DNA of 36,602 nt from Halomonas sp. (GTDB taxonomy: Bacteria; Pseudomonadota; Gammaproteobacteria; Pseudomonadales; Halomonadaceae), in NCBI RefSeq assembly GCF_014859505.1, contig NZ_JACUUD010000022.1:1-36602 (forward strand), read 5' to 3'. A program made the translations under genes and the position numbers. The notes beneath the pieces were generated by a model that saw only the letters and a program-made list of their open reading frames with translations, ran no database searches and was not told the DNA's origin. Below are positions 16,840 through 25,219 of the stretch, in pieces. The first letter of the stretch is position 1, and every line of letters begins with the position of its first letter.

Positions 16840-16923
16840 CGCGGCAGATTTCTGCAGGGCGCTTGCGGCATCCCGCGACAGGCCCCGCCGCACCTCTCGC
16901 CACCACCTCGGAGAGCCGTCTCG

Positions 16924-17121
16924 ATGGCGCACCAATCGCTGAGCTTCACGGGCGTCGAGAACGCCGACCAGATCAACCGTATCACCACCGCCCTGATGAT
17001 GCTCGACGGCGTCGACAGCGCCGAGGTGGGACGCCATGGCGCCGAGGTCGAGGGGCGCGCCCGGCGCGAGGCGCTGATCAAGGCCATCGAGGCCCTCAAG
17101 CTCCCCGTCCAGGTCAAGTGA
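16924..17121 (+). CDS. Small HMA-fold-like protein lacking the CxxC metal site
   Basis: 65 residues. The pattern (strand, helix with NRITTALMMLDGVDSAEV, strand AEVEG, helix REALIKAIEALKLPV) matches heavy-metal-associated domains such as CopZ, but the loop that should hold CxxC reads GVENADQIN and the protein has no cysteine at all. It therefore cannot bind copper in the usual way and may be a protein-protein module. GGAG precedes the ATG by 9 bases. The osmC gene begins 13 bases after its stop, behind AGGAGG, so the pair is probably an operon. Function unknown. Confidence 0.75.
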   Translation: MAHQSLSFTGVENADQINRITTALMMLDGVDSAEVGRHGAEVEGRARREALIKAIEALKLPVQVK

Positions 17122-17134
17122 ACAGGAGGTTCCC

Positions 17135-17551
17135 ATGAAGAAGACCATTGAGGTCGTAAGCGTACGCAACCACATCTTTCGCCAGCGGGTCGAACTGGAC
17201 GGCTTCGACGACCTCTTCGTCGATGTGCCGGTGGCCTATGGCGGCGAGGGCAGCGCCCCGGATCCCCACGACTACTTCGACCTGTCGCTGGGGGCCTGCA
17301 AGGCGATCACCTCCATGATGTATGCCAAGCGCAAGAAGTGGCCCCTGGAAGGGGTGAGCGTGAAGGTGCATCGCGATGACAGCGAGGAGCGCCATGGCAC
17401 CTACCGGCTCGACGTGGAGATGACCTTCCACGGCATCGAGGACCCCGACCAGCGTCTGCGCCTCGAGGAGATCAGCCACAAGTGCCCGATCCATCGCCTG
17501 ATGACCAGTTCCACCGTGGAGGTTTCCACGCGGACCACCGTCGAGGCCTGA
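17135..17551 (+). CDS. OsmC-family protein
   Basis: 138 residues. Two conserved cysteines, C55 ([10 protein letters not shown]) and C117 (HKCPIHRLM), match the peroxidatic and resolving cysteines of OsmC/Ohr proteins, which reduce organic hydroperoxides with dithiols. The sequence falls with general OsmC-like (YhfA-type) proteins rather than Ohr, so the substrate is uncertain. It is coupled upstream to the small HMA-like gene and lies 28 bases before uvrB. Confidence 0.9.
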   Translation: MKKTIEVVSVRNHIFRQRVELDGFDDLFVDVPVAYGGEGSAPDPHDYFDLSLGACKAITSMMYAKRKKWPLEGVSVKVHRDDSEERHGTYRLDVEMTFHGIEDPDQRLRLEEISHKCPIHRLMTSSTVEVSTRTTVEA

Positions 17552-17579
17552 CATTCCGGACCCTACCCGCGGAGACGCC

Positions 17580-19607
17580 ATGAGCAAGCCCTTTCGCCTC
17601 GCTTCGAAGTTCCAGCCCGCCGGCGATCAGCTCACGGCCATCGACAGCCTGGTCAAGGGGCTGGAAGCGGGGCTCGCCCACCAGACGCTGCTCGGGGTGA
17701 CGGGGTCGGGCAAGACCTTCACCATGGCCAACGTGGTCGAGCGCCTGCAGCGCCCGACCATCGTCATGGCGCCCAACAAGACCCTGGCGGCCCAGCTCTA
17801 CGGCGAGTTCAGGGCATTCTTCCCCGACAACGCCATCGAGTACTTCGTCTCCTACTACGACTACTACCAGCCCGAGGCCTATGTGCCGTCGTCGGACACA
17901 TTCATCGAGAAGGATGCTTCCATCAACGAGCACATCGAGCAGATGCGCCTCTCGGCCACCAAGGCGCTGCTGGAACGCCGCGATGCGCTGATCGTGGTCT
18001 CGGTATCGGCCATCTACGGCCTGGGCGACCCCGAGCAGTACCTGAAGATGCGCCTGCACTTCACCCGCGGCGAGCTGATCGACCAGCGCTCCTTCCTGCG
18101 CCGCCTGGCGGAGCTGCAGTACACCCGCAACGACATGGACTTCAAGCGCGGCACCTACCGGGTGCGCGGCGACGTCATCGACATCTTCCCGGCGGACGCC
18201 GAGGACGAGGCGGTGCGTGTGGAGCTGTTCGACGACGAGATCGACACCATCAGTCTGTTCGATCCGCTCACCGGCGAGGTGCGGGGCAAGGTGCCGCGCA
18301 TGACCATCTACCCCAAGTCCCACTACGTGACGCCTCGGGAGACGATCCTCGGCGCCATCGATGCGATCAAGGCCGAACTGGTGGAGCGCCTCGAGTGGCT
18401 GCGCAAGCACGACAAGCTGGTGGAGGCCCAGCGCCTGGAGCAGCGCACCCTCTACGACATCGAGATGATGCTGGAGCTGGGCTACTGCAACGGCATCGAG
18501 AACTACTCCCGCTACCTCTCCGGACGCAACCCTGGCGAGCCGCCGCCCACCTTCTTCGACTACCTGCCGGCGGATGCGCTGCTGTTCATCGACGAGAGCC
18601 ACGTCAGCGTTCCCCAGGTGGGGGGCATGTACAAGGGTGACCGCTCCCGAAAGGAGACCCTGGTGGAGTACGGTTTCCGGCTGCCCTCGGCGCTGGACAA
18701 CCGCCCGATGAAGTTCGAGGAGTGGGAGGCGATCAGCCCCCAGACGATCTTCGTCTCCGCGACCCCGGGACCCTACGAGGCGGCCCATGCCGGCCAGGTG
18801 GTGGAGCAGGTGGTGCGACCCACCGGCCTGCTCGATCCGGAGATCGAAGTGCGGCCCGCCAGCACCCAGGTGGACGATCTGCTTTCGGAGATCCGCCTGC
18901 GCAGCGAGGTGGGCGAGCGGGTGCTGGTGACGACGCTCACCAAGCGCATGTCCGAGGATCTCACCGAATACCTGGACGAGCACGGCGTGCGCGTTCGCTA
19001 CCTGCACTCGGACATCGATACCGTGGAGCGGGTGGAGATCATCCGCGACCTGCGCCTGGGCAAGTTCGATGTGCTGGTGGGTATCAACCTGCTGCGCGAG
19101 GGCCTCGATATTCCCGAGGTCTCCCTGGTAGCGATCCTCGACGCCGACAAGGAGGGCTTCCTGCGCAACGAGCGCTCGCTGATCCAGACCATGGGCCGCG
19201 CCGCGCGCAATGCCCACGGCAAGGCGATCCTCTACGGCGACCGGGTCACCGACTCGATGCGCCGCGCCATGGAGGAGACCGACCGGCGCCGCGCCAAGCA
19301 GGTCGCCCATAACGAGGCCCATGGCATCACGCCGACCACGGTGACCCGCTCGGTGGCGGATATTCTCGAGGCCGCCCAGGCCCCGGGCCGCAAGGGCAAG
19401 GGGCGCCGTGGCGAACGCAAGGTGGCGGAGAAGGAGGCGATCTACGACCCCGCCGAGCTGTCTCCGGCGGATCTGGCTCGGGAAACGACCCGGGTGGAAG
19501 ACGCGATGTTCGAGGCGGCCCAGAACCTGGAGTTCGAGGCGGCCGCGCGGCTGCGCGACCGGCTGCATCAGCTCAAGGAGCGTCAGCTGATGCTGGGTGC
19601 CATCTAG
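17580..19607 (+). CDS. uvrB: UvrABC system protein B
   Basis: 675 residues against 673 in E. coli. UvrB is the damage-verifying helicase of nucleotide excision repair. Walker A is TGSGK45T; the beta-hairpin that clamps DNA is in the [13 protein letters not shown] region; DESHVS is the DEAD-type box; ATPGPYE and the helicase motif VI region QTMGRAARN follow. A UVR domain that contacts UvrC closes the protein ([18 protein letters not shown]). GGAG precedes the ATG. No SOS box fits in the 28-base spacer upstream, so any LexA control must act from further up. The stop TAG overlaps the GTG start of the nei remnant. Confidence 0.98.
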   Translation: MSKPFRLASKFQPAGDQLTAIDSLVKGLEAGLAHQTLLGVTGSGKTFTMANVVERLQRPTIVMAPNKTLAAQLYGEFRAFFPDNAIEYFVSYYDYYQPEAYVPSSDTFIEKDASINEHIEQMRLSATKALLERRDALIVVSVSAIYGLGDPEQYLKMRLHFTRGELIDQRSFLRRLAELQYTRNDMDFKRGTYRVRGDVIDIFPADAEDEAVRVELFDDEIDTISLFDPLTGEVRGKVPRMTIYPKSHYVTPRETILGAIDAIKAELVERLEWLRKHDKLVEAQRLEQRTLYDIEMMLELGYCNGIENYSRYLSGRNPGEPPPTFFDYLPADALLFIDESHVSVPQVGGMYKGDRSRKETLVEYGFRLPSALDNRPMKFEEWEAISPQTIFVSATPGPYEAAHAGQVVEQVVRPTGLLDPEIEVRPASTQVDDLLSEIRLRSEVGERVLVTTLTKRMSEDLTEYLDEHGVRVRYLHSDIDTVERVEIIRDLRLGKFDVLVGINLLREGLDIPEVSLVAILDADKEGFLRNERSLIQTMGRAARNAHGKAILYGDRVTDSMRRAMEETDRRRAKQVAHNEAHGITPTTVTRSVADILEAAQAPGRKGKGRRGERKVAEKEAIYDPAELSPADLARETTRVEDAMFEAAQNLEFEAAARLRDRLHQLKERQLMLGAI

Positions 19608-19792
19608 TGCCGGAGGGCCCCGAGATTCGCCGCGCCGCCGACCGGGCGGGTGGTGCTTCCCGGCGGCGCTGGCGCTTTGCCGTGTTCGAGCGCGAGGGGC
19701 TGGCCTGCCATCGCTGCGCCACGCTCATCGAGCGGATCATGGTCGCTTCCCGGCCGATCTATGTGTGCCCACGGTGCCAGCCAGCCGTCTGA
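19607..19792 (+). pseudogene. nei: Internally deleted nei (endonuclease VIII) remnant
   Basis: 61 residues from a GTG that overlaps the uvrB stop by one base (TAGTG). Residues 1-12, MPEGPEIRRAAD, are the exact N-terminal catalytic signature of Nei, with Pro2 as the Schiff-base nucleophile and Glu3. After an arginine-rich junction the frame continues directly into the C-terminal FPG/Nei zinc finger: VFEREG, then C-x2-C (CHRC) and, near the end, C-x2-C (CPRC). E. coli Nei has 263 residues, so about 200 residues including the H2TH domain are absent. The frame is intact, which suggests an in-frame deletion. It cannot be a working glycosylase; the zinc finger might still fold. Confidence 0.85.
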
Positions 19793-19804
19793 TGCTTTCT
19801 TTCT

Positions 19805-19823
19805 TTCCAGGCTTATACCGTTA
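19805..19823. repeat. Bipartite intergenic motif, copy 2 (TTCCA-N3-TTATACCGTTA)
   Basis: Partner of the element at 762-780, in the spacer between the nei remnant and fumA. It lies just upstream of an inverted repeat and about 70 bases upstream of the fumA -10 box. Identity is not recognised. Confidence 0.45.
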
Positions 19824-19833
19824 TCATATTCTG

Positions 19834-19851
19834 CCATAGCAGCAGCTATGG
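19834..19851. repeat. Inverted repeat CCATAGC-AGCA-GCTATGG
   Basis: A perfect 7-bp inverted repeat with a 4-base loop, about 42 bases upstream of the fumA -10 box. It has no T tract, so an operator is more likely than a terminator, but both are open. Confidence 0.45.
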
Positions 19852-19871
19852 AACCTTCGGTGGCACTGATG

Positions 19872-19898
19872 TCGACAGGCGGCAGGGTGGGGTATAAT
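19872..19898 (+). promoter_or_regulatory. Sigma-70-type promoter for fumarase
   Basis: The -10 is a perfect TATAAT (19893-19898). TCGACA (19872-19877) matches five of six -35 bases, but at 15-base spacing, shorter than ideal. The predicted transcript has a leader of about 75 bases before the fumarase start. Confidence 0.62.
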
Positions 19899-19980
19899 GC
19901 GTGCCGTTCGAGCCCGCCACACCGGCCAGGGAGCCGGAACGCTAGCGGGCAAGCCGACAACGCCAAGGAGCCCCTTGCTG

Positions 19981-21486
19981 ATGACCGTGATTCGCCAGGA
20001 CGATCTGATCCAGAGCGTCGCCGATGCGCTGCAGTACATCTCCTACTACCACCCCAAGGACTTCATCGACGCCATGGCCCAGGCCTACGAGCGCGAGGAG
20101 AACCCGGCGGCCAAGGACGCCATCGCCCAGATCCTGATCAACTCGCGCATGTGTGCCATGGGGCACCGTCCGATCTGCCAGGACACCGGCATCGTGACGG
20201 TCTTCCTGCACGTGGGCATGAACGTCCGCTGGGATGCCGAGATGAGTCTGGACGACATGGTCAACGAGGGAGTGCGCCGTGCCTATGCGCTGCCCGACAA
20301 CGTGCTGCGTGCCTCGGTGCTGGCCGACCCGGATGGCGCCCGCAAGAACACCGGCGACAACACCCCGGCGATCATCCACCACAAGATCGTCCCCGGCGAC
20401 ACCGTGGAGGTCTATGTGGCGGCCAAGGGCGGCGGCAGCGAGGCCAAGTCCAAGTTTGCCATGCTCAACCCCTCCGACAGCGTGGTCGACTGGGTGATGG
20501 AGCAACTGCCCAAGATGGGGGCCGGCTGGTGCCCGCCCGGCATGCTGGGCATCGGCATCGGCGGCACCGCCGAGAAGGCCATGGAGATCGCCAAGGAGGC
20601 GCTGCTCGACCCCATCGACATCCAGGAGCTGCAGGCCCGCGGTGCCTCCAGCCGCGCCGAGGAGCTGCGTCTTGAGCTGTTCGACAAGGTCAACAGGAGC
20701 GGTATCGGCGCCCAGGGGCTGGGCGGCCTGACCACGGTGCTCGACATCAAGGTCAGGGACTTCCCGACCCATGCGGCCAACAAGCCGGTGGCGATCATTC
20801 CCAACTGTGCCGCGACGCGCCACGCCCACTTCACCCTGGACGGCTCCGGGCCCGCCGCGCTGCCGGCGCCGAAGCTGGAGGACTGGCCGGAGATCACCCG
20901 CGAGGCCGGCGACAACGTCAAGCGCATCAACCTCGACACCGTCACCCCGGAAGAGGTGCAGACCTGGCAGCCCGGCGATACCCTGCTGCTCAACGGCAAG
21001 CTGCTCACCGGCCGCGATGCCGCCCACAAGCGCATGGTGGATATGCTCGCCAAGGGGGAGCCGCTGCCTGTGGACATGAAGGGTCGCTTCATCTACTACG
21101 TGGGCCCGGTGGATCCGGTGCGCGACGAGGTGGTGGGTCCGGCCGGTCCCACCACCGCCACCCGCATGGACAAGTTCACCCGTACCATGCTGGAGGAGAC
21201 CGGCCTGCTGGGCATGGTCGGCAAGGCCGAGCGGGGCCCGACCGCCATCGAGGCGATCCGCGACAACAAGGCCGTCTACCTGATGGCCGTTGGCGGCTCC
21301 GCCTACCTGGTCGCCCAGGCGATCAAGAAGTCCCGGGTGGTGGGCTTCGAGGACCTCGGCATGGAGGCCATCTACGAGTTCGAGGTGGAGGACATGCCGG
21401 TGACCGTGGCCGTGGACAGCCAGGGGACCTCAGTGCACCAGACCGGTCCCGCCAAGTGGAAGGAGATCATCGCCGAGCGCGTCTGA
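19981..21486 (+). CDS. Fumarate hydratase, class I (iron-sulfur)
   Basis: 501 residues. It interconverts fumarate and malate in the citric acid cycle using an oxygen-sensitive 4Fe-4S cluster. Likely cluster ligands are C66 (RPICQDTG), C184 (GWCPPG) and C276 (NCAATRHAHF). The alpha-type domain (GIGIGGTAEKA) and the C-terminal beta-type domain (KGRFIYYVGPVDP, GPTTATRMD) are fused in one chain as in FumA/FumB. The ATG follows AAGGAG at a rather long 10-base spacing. It has its own promoter with TATAAT and a strong terminator-like hairpin. Confidence 0.95.
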   Translation: MTVIRQDDLIQSVADALQYISYYHPKDFIDAMAQAYEREENPAAKDAIAQILINSRMCAMGHRPICQDTGIVTVFLHVGMNVRWDAEMSLDDMVNEGVRRAYALPDNVLRASVLADPDGARKNTGDNTPAIIHHKIVPGDTVEVYVAAKGGGSEAKSKFAMLNPSDSVVDWVMEQLPKMGAGWCPPGMLGIGIGGTAEKAMEIAKEALLDPIDIQELQARGASSRAEELRLELFDKVNRSGIGAQGLGGLTTVLDIKVRDFPTHAANKPVAIIPNCAATRHAHFTLDGSGPAALPAPKLEDWPEITREAGDNVKRINLDTVTPEEVQTWQPGDTLLLNGKLLTGRDAAHKRMVDMLAKGEPLPVDMKGRFIYYVGPVDPVRDEVVGPAGPTTATRMDKFTRTMLEETGLLGMVGKAERGPTAIEAIRDNKAVYLMAVGGSAYLVAQAIKKSRVVGFEDLGMEAIYEFEVEDMPVTVAVDSQGTSVHQTGPAKWKEIIAERV

Positions 21487-21508
21487 TCCCCGTCCCAGGG
21501 CAACATAG

Positions 21509-21542
21509 CGGCCCCGCCACCTGGCGGGGCCGTTCGCCTTTG
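21509..21542 (+). terminator. Terminator after fumarase
   Basis: A perfect 10-bp stem, CGGCCCCGCC-ACCT-GGCGGGGCCG (21509-21532), is followed by TTCGCCTTT. It lies 22 bases after the stop and separates fumarase from the cardiolipin synthase gene. Confidence 0.8.
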
Positions 21543-21578
21543 GGTATCCTGTAGAACACTGTTTTTCAGGGAGAGAGC

Positions 21579-22994
21579 ATGACCTCCTGGCTGTTCGGCC
21601 TGGCCATCTTCCTTTTCCATGTGCTGGGGATCCTCTCGGCGCTGCTGGCCCTGTTGTCGAGCCGTACCTCGCAGGGCGCCATCGCCTGGATCCTCTCCCT
21701 GATCACGCTGCCCTACGTGGCGGTGCCGGCCTACTGGATCTTCGGCCAGCCGCGCTTCTATGGCTACGTCTCCGCCCGCGGCGAGCGCGATACCGTGCTG
21801 CGCCGGGTGCTGGCCCGCTATCGCGAGCAGTTGGCACCCTTTGTGGCCGACACCCGTGACCCCGACGTTCGTGCCGTGGAGCAACTGGCGATGATGCCGA
21901 TGACCAGCGGCAACCGCGCCGAGCTGCTGGTCGATGGGGAGGCCACCTTCGACAGCCTCTTCGACGGCATCGAACACGCCGAGGAGTACATCCTCATCCA
22001 GTTCTTCATCGTGCGTAACGATGCGCTTGGCATCGCCCTCAAGCATCGCCTGCAGCGTGCCGCCGAGCACGGGGTGAGAGTCTACTTCCTCTATGACGAG
22101 GTGGGCAGCCACAAGCTCAATGAGGGTTACCTGCGTGATCTCGTCAGCAGCGGGGTGGAGGTGAGTGCCTTTCGTTCGTCGCGTGGGTTTCGTCACCGTT
22201 TCCAGCTCAACTTCCGCAACCATCGCAAGGTGCTGGTGGTGGACGGCCGCGAGGGGTGGGTCGGCGGCTTCAACGTCGGCGTGGAATATCTGGGGCAGGG
22301 CCGTCACGGACCCTGGCGGGACACCCACCTCAAGCTCGCCGGACCCAGTGTGCTGGGCCTCCAGGAGGCCTTCTGGGAGGACTGGCATTGGGCCACCGGC
22401 GAGGTGATCTCCCTCTCCTGGACCCCTCAGGTGACCTGCGAGGAGTGCCATCAGGTGGTCATCGTGCCCTCGGGCCCGGCCGACCGCCAGGACACGGCCG
22501 GGCTGCTGGTGCAGCATGCCATTCATAGCGCGCGCGAGCGCTTCTGGGTCACCAGCCCCTACTTCGTCCCGGACCAGGGGGTCCAGGACGCCCTGCGCCT
22601 GGCCGCCATGCGCGGGGTCGATGTGCGCATCATGATCCCGGAGCGCCCCGACCACCTGCTGGTGTTCCTGTCGGCCTTCTCCTTCCTGCCCGACATGCTC
22701 CGGGCCGGCGTGAAGGTCTATCGTTATCAGCCAGGCTTCCTGCACCAGAAGGTGATGCTGATCGATGATTCGGCGGCCAGCGTGGGCACCGTGAATCTCG
22801 ACAACCGCTCCTTCCGGCTCAACTTCGAGATCACTGCCTTCCTGCCGGATCGTCTCTTCGCCGCCCAGGTGCGCCTGATGCTGGAGAAGGACTTCGCCGA
22901 CTGCCGGCGCATCAACGTGGACGAGATCACCTCGCGACCCCTGTGGCGCAAGCTGGTTTCGCGGGCCGCCTACCTGCTGTCGCCCATCCAGTGA
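21579..22994 (+). CDS. cls: Cardiolipin synthase (ClsA type)
   Basis: 471 residues, phospholipase-D superfamily. It joins two phosphatidylglycerols into cardiolipin plus glycerol at the inner membrane. Two N-terminal membrane segments (about 4-25 and 34-54) are followed by paired HKD motifs: HRKVLVVD starting at residue 215 and HQKVMLID starting at residue 389, each with its downstream GGFN or GTVN motif. GGGAGAG precedes the ATG. A possible -10 TATCCT lies at 21545-21550. Cardiolipin increase is a known osmotic adaptation, which would suit a halophile. Confidence 0.95.
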   Translation: MTSWLFGLAIFLFHVLGILSALLALLSSRTSQGAIAWILSLITLPYVAVPAYWIFGQPRFYGYVSARGERDTVLRRVLARYREQLAPFVADTRDPDVRAVEQLAMMPMTSGNRAELLVDGEATFDSLFDGIEHAEEYILIQFFIVRNDALGIALKHRLQRAAEHGVRVYFLYDEVGSHKLNEGYLRDLVSSGVEVSAFRSSRGFRHRFQLNFRNHRKVLVVDGREGWVGGFNVGVEYLGQGRHGPWRDTHLKLAGPSVLGLQEAFWEDWHWATGEVISLSWTPQVTCEECHQVVIVPSGPADRQDTAGLLVQHAIHSARERFWVTSPYFVPDQGVQDALRLAAMRGVDVRIMIPERPDHLLVFLSAFSFLPDMLRAGVKVYRYQPGFLHQKVMLIDDSAASVGTVNLDNRSFRLNFEITAFLPDRLFAAQVRLMLEKDFADCRRINVDEITSRPLWRKLVSRAAYLLSPIQ

Positions 22995-23058
22995 TACATT
23001 ATCGTTTCACGATGGCCGCCGCGTCGGCCGCCCTGCCATCCGCGGACCGGGAGTCACG

Positions 23059-23976
23059 GTGAACCTCGAGACCAAGTGGCTGGAAGACTTCGTCGCTCTG
23101 GCCAATACCCGCAGCTTTTCCGCCTCGGCGCGACAGCGACACGTCACCCAGCCCGCCTTCAGTCGCCGCATTCGCGCTCTTGAGCAGGCCGTGGGGGCCA
23201 CGCTGGTAGATCGTTCCACCACTCCCGTTGACCTCACCTCCGAGGGGCAGCTGTTCCTGGTCACCGCCCGCAACCTGGTGGAGCAGCTCAACGAGAGCCT
23301 TGGGCACCTGCGCGGCCTGGCCATCGCCAACGAGGCGCTGGATATCGTCGCCGCCCACTCGCTCGCGCTGAGCTTCTTTCCTCCGTGGATATCGCGCCTT
23401 CAGCAGGGCATAGGGGAGCTGCCTACCCGTCTGGTGGCCATGAACGTGGGGGAGGCGATCCATGTGCTGCGTGAAGGCAAGTGCGACCTGATGCTGGCCT
23501 ACTACGATCCCTACGCCAGCATGCAACTCGATTCGGAGCTGTTTCCCTCGTTCTCCATCGGCCAGGTGAAGATGCTCCCCGTCAGCCTGCCCGATGACGC
23601 GGGCAGGCCACGCTTTCCGCTGGAGGGCTGCGAGTCGATTCCCTATCTCGCCTACACCCAGGGGGCTTTCCTGGGGAGCAGCGTGCGCATGCTGCTCAAG
23701 AACGATGCCCTGCGCCTGCGTCTGCGCACCGTCTACGAGACCGCCATGGCTGAAGGGCTCAAGGGGATGGTGCTGCAGGGCATCGGCATGGCCTGGATCC
23801 CCGACTTCTGCATCCGCGAGGAGCTCAAGAGCGGCCGGCTGGTGCGCGCCGGGGGTGAGGAGTGGGATGTCCCCCTGGAGATCCGCCTCTATCGTTGCTC
23901 CATGGTCCACAAGCCCGGCGTGGAGAAGTTGTGGCGGCAGATGCAGAAGCTGCCGCGGGACTTCCTCCAGGCCTGA
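23059..23976 (+). CDS. LysR-type regulator, HypT (YjiE)-like
   Basis: 305 residues from a GTG start behind GGGAG. The N-terminus (NLETKWLEDFVALANTRSFS, then VTQPAFSRRIRALEQAVG) and the later AAHSLALSFFP and GIGMAWIPDFCIREELKSG follow E. coli HypT closely. HypT is activated by hypochlorite oxidation of methionines and protects cells from HOCl. Whether this one shares that role is inference. Unlike most LysR genes it is not divergent from a target gene: it follows cls in the same direction and is convergent with nadM. Confidence 0.85.
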   Translation: MNLETKWLEDFVALANTRSFSASARQRHVTQPAFSRRIRALEQAVGATLVDRSTTPVDLTSEGQLFLVTARNLVEQLNESLGHLRGLAIANEALDIVAAHSLALSFFPPWISRLQQGIGELPTRLVAMNVGEAIHVLREGKCDLMLAYYDPYASMQLDSELFPSFSIGQVKMLPVSLPDDAGRPRFPLEGCESIPYLAYTQGAFLGSSVRMLLKNDALRLRLRTVYETAMAEGLKGMVLQGIGMAWIPDFCIREELKSGRLVRAGGEEWDVPLEIRLYRCSMVHKPGVEKLWRQMQKLPRDFLQA

Positions 23977-23986
23977 CAGTCGCGTC

Positions 23987-25081
23987 TCAATTCCCGCCGA
24001 AATCGGCCGGCAGGCCGAGAAAATTCTGGATGATGAAGAAGTGGTCCTCGAAGAGGGCCTCCGGCTCCAGGTCAGCCAGCGCCACCCAGCGGGCGTGGTC
24101 GCCTCCCTTCACCGGCTTTAGCCGGGGCAGCTGCTGGTCCGGGGTCAGGGCGAAGTAGAAGGCCTCGGCCAGGGTGCGTCCCCGCCAGCTGCGATGGGGC
24201 TCGTCAAACAACCTCTGGCCGCGCAGGGATCCCTTCAACACCGGCTCCGGCACCTTGAGACGAATCCGCTCGCGAAGTTCCCTGAGGCAGGCATCCAGCA
24301 GCCGCTCATGGGAGTTGATGAAGCCGCCGGGCAGGGCGAGTAGCCCCTTGCCGGGTGCCGCGGTGCGACGCACCAGCAGCACATGCCCCGACTGCACCAC
24401 CACCGCATTCACCGTCACGAAGATGGGCGGATAGGGCGCCTGGGCCCAGGCGCTTCGGTATTGATCCAGCAGGCGCTGCTCCTCGCTCAGTTGCCGATAG
24501 TGCTCGCCGGTGCAGAAGGTGCGGACGGCGCTGACCACCCCTGGCGGCAGGTCGTGGGAGGCCCCGGTCGTCAGGTAGTCGTCGGCTGAGGAGATGGAGC
24601 GAAACAGCCGCTCGCGGATCTGGCTTGCCGAGATGCCTTCTACCAGCGGCACGCTCACCGACTCCCACTGGGGGAAAAGGGACAGGTAGTAGCTCGACTG
24701 GCCACGGCTTGCACCGATCAGGCCGATGCGTGGCAGCCTGGCGCTCTGGGGGCTGGCGATATCGCGCACCTTGCGCTGCACGTCGCGCACCCAGACATCG
24801 TTGTTGTAGAGGGCGTCGAGCAGGGGCACCACGGCCAGCCGGGCGTTCTCCTCGTCATCGAAGCCGCTGCGGAGCATGGCGCGGCGTTCGTCGAAGTGCC
24901 ATGGGTTGCGCATCGAGCGCGCCTGCCAGGAGGAGCCCACCAGCACGATGACCTGGCGAGCGCGCTTGAGCGCGTCGTGGATCACCGCCAGATGCCCCAG
25001 GTGGGGCGGCTGGAAGCGGCCGATGAACACCAGGCAGTCGAAGTCGAAGGTGTCACTGTCGATATCCGGGCAGGCTGGCAT
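23987..25081 (-). CDS. Bifunctional NMN adenylyltransferase (NadM) / Nudix protein
   Basis: 364 residues. The N-terminal nucleotidyltransferase domain (about 15-190) carries G21RFQPPHLGH30 and I150SASQIR156, as in NadM, which makes NAD from NMN and ATP. The C-terminal Nudix domain (about 220-355) resembles the ADP-ribose pyrophosphatases fused to NadM in cyanobacteria and Francisella. Its Nudix box begins normally (G253-x5-E259-x7-R267-E268) but reads LRERIRL where EE and G are expected: the last glutamate is R272 and the glycine is R274. The first domain looks functional; hydrolysis by the second is doubtful. The start at 25081 is preceded by AGGA. Confidence 0.88.
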   Translation of the reverse strand: MPACPDIDSDTFDFDCLVFIGRFQPPHLGHLAVIHDALKRARQVIVLVGSSWQARSMRNPWHFDERRAMLRSGFDDEENARLAVVPLLDALYNNDVWVRDVQRKVRDIASPQSARLPRIGLIGASRGQSSYYLSLFPQWESVSVPLVEGISASQIRERLFRSISSADDYLTTGASHDLPPGVVSAVRTFCTGEHYRQLSEEQRLLDQYRSAWAQAPYPPIFVTVNAVVVQSGHVLLVRRTAAPGKGLLALPGGFINSHERLLDACLRELRERIRLKVPEPVLKGSLRGQRLFDEPHRSWRGRTLAEAFYFALTPDQQLPRLKPVKGGDHARWVALADLEPEALFEDHFFIIQNFLGLPADFGGN

Positions 25082-25117
25082 GGCGGATCCTGGAGAGAGT
25101 GTGGGCAGCAGCGGCCC

Positions 25118-25147
25118 ATTATGATTGGCCCGTCCGGGGATTGGCAA
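25118..25147 (-). promoter_or_regulatory. Putative promoter for the nadM-Nudix gene
   Basis: On the minus strand TTGCCA (25147-25142, five of six matches to the -35 consensus) and CATAAT (25123-25118) stand 18 bases apart, about 37 bases upstream of the start codon. Confidence 0.55.
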
Positions 25148-25219
25148 TGCGGGCGGTTGGGCGGCAGGGTGACGTCCATTCGCGTATCCTGTTGGCGACA
25201 CAGGGATGCGGGGAACCTC

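Noticed and set aside
17472..19568. A 698-codon open frame antisense to uvrB
   Set aside because: It mirrors the uvrB codon pattern in GC-rich DNA, matches no family I recognise, and uvrB is unambiguous.
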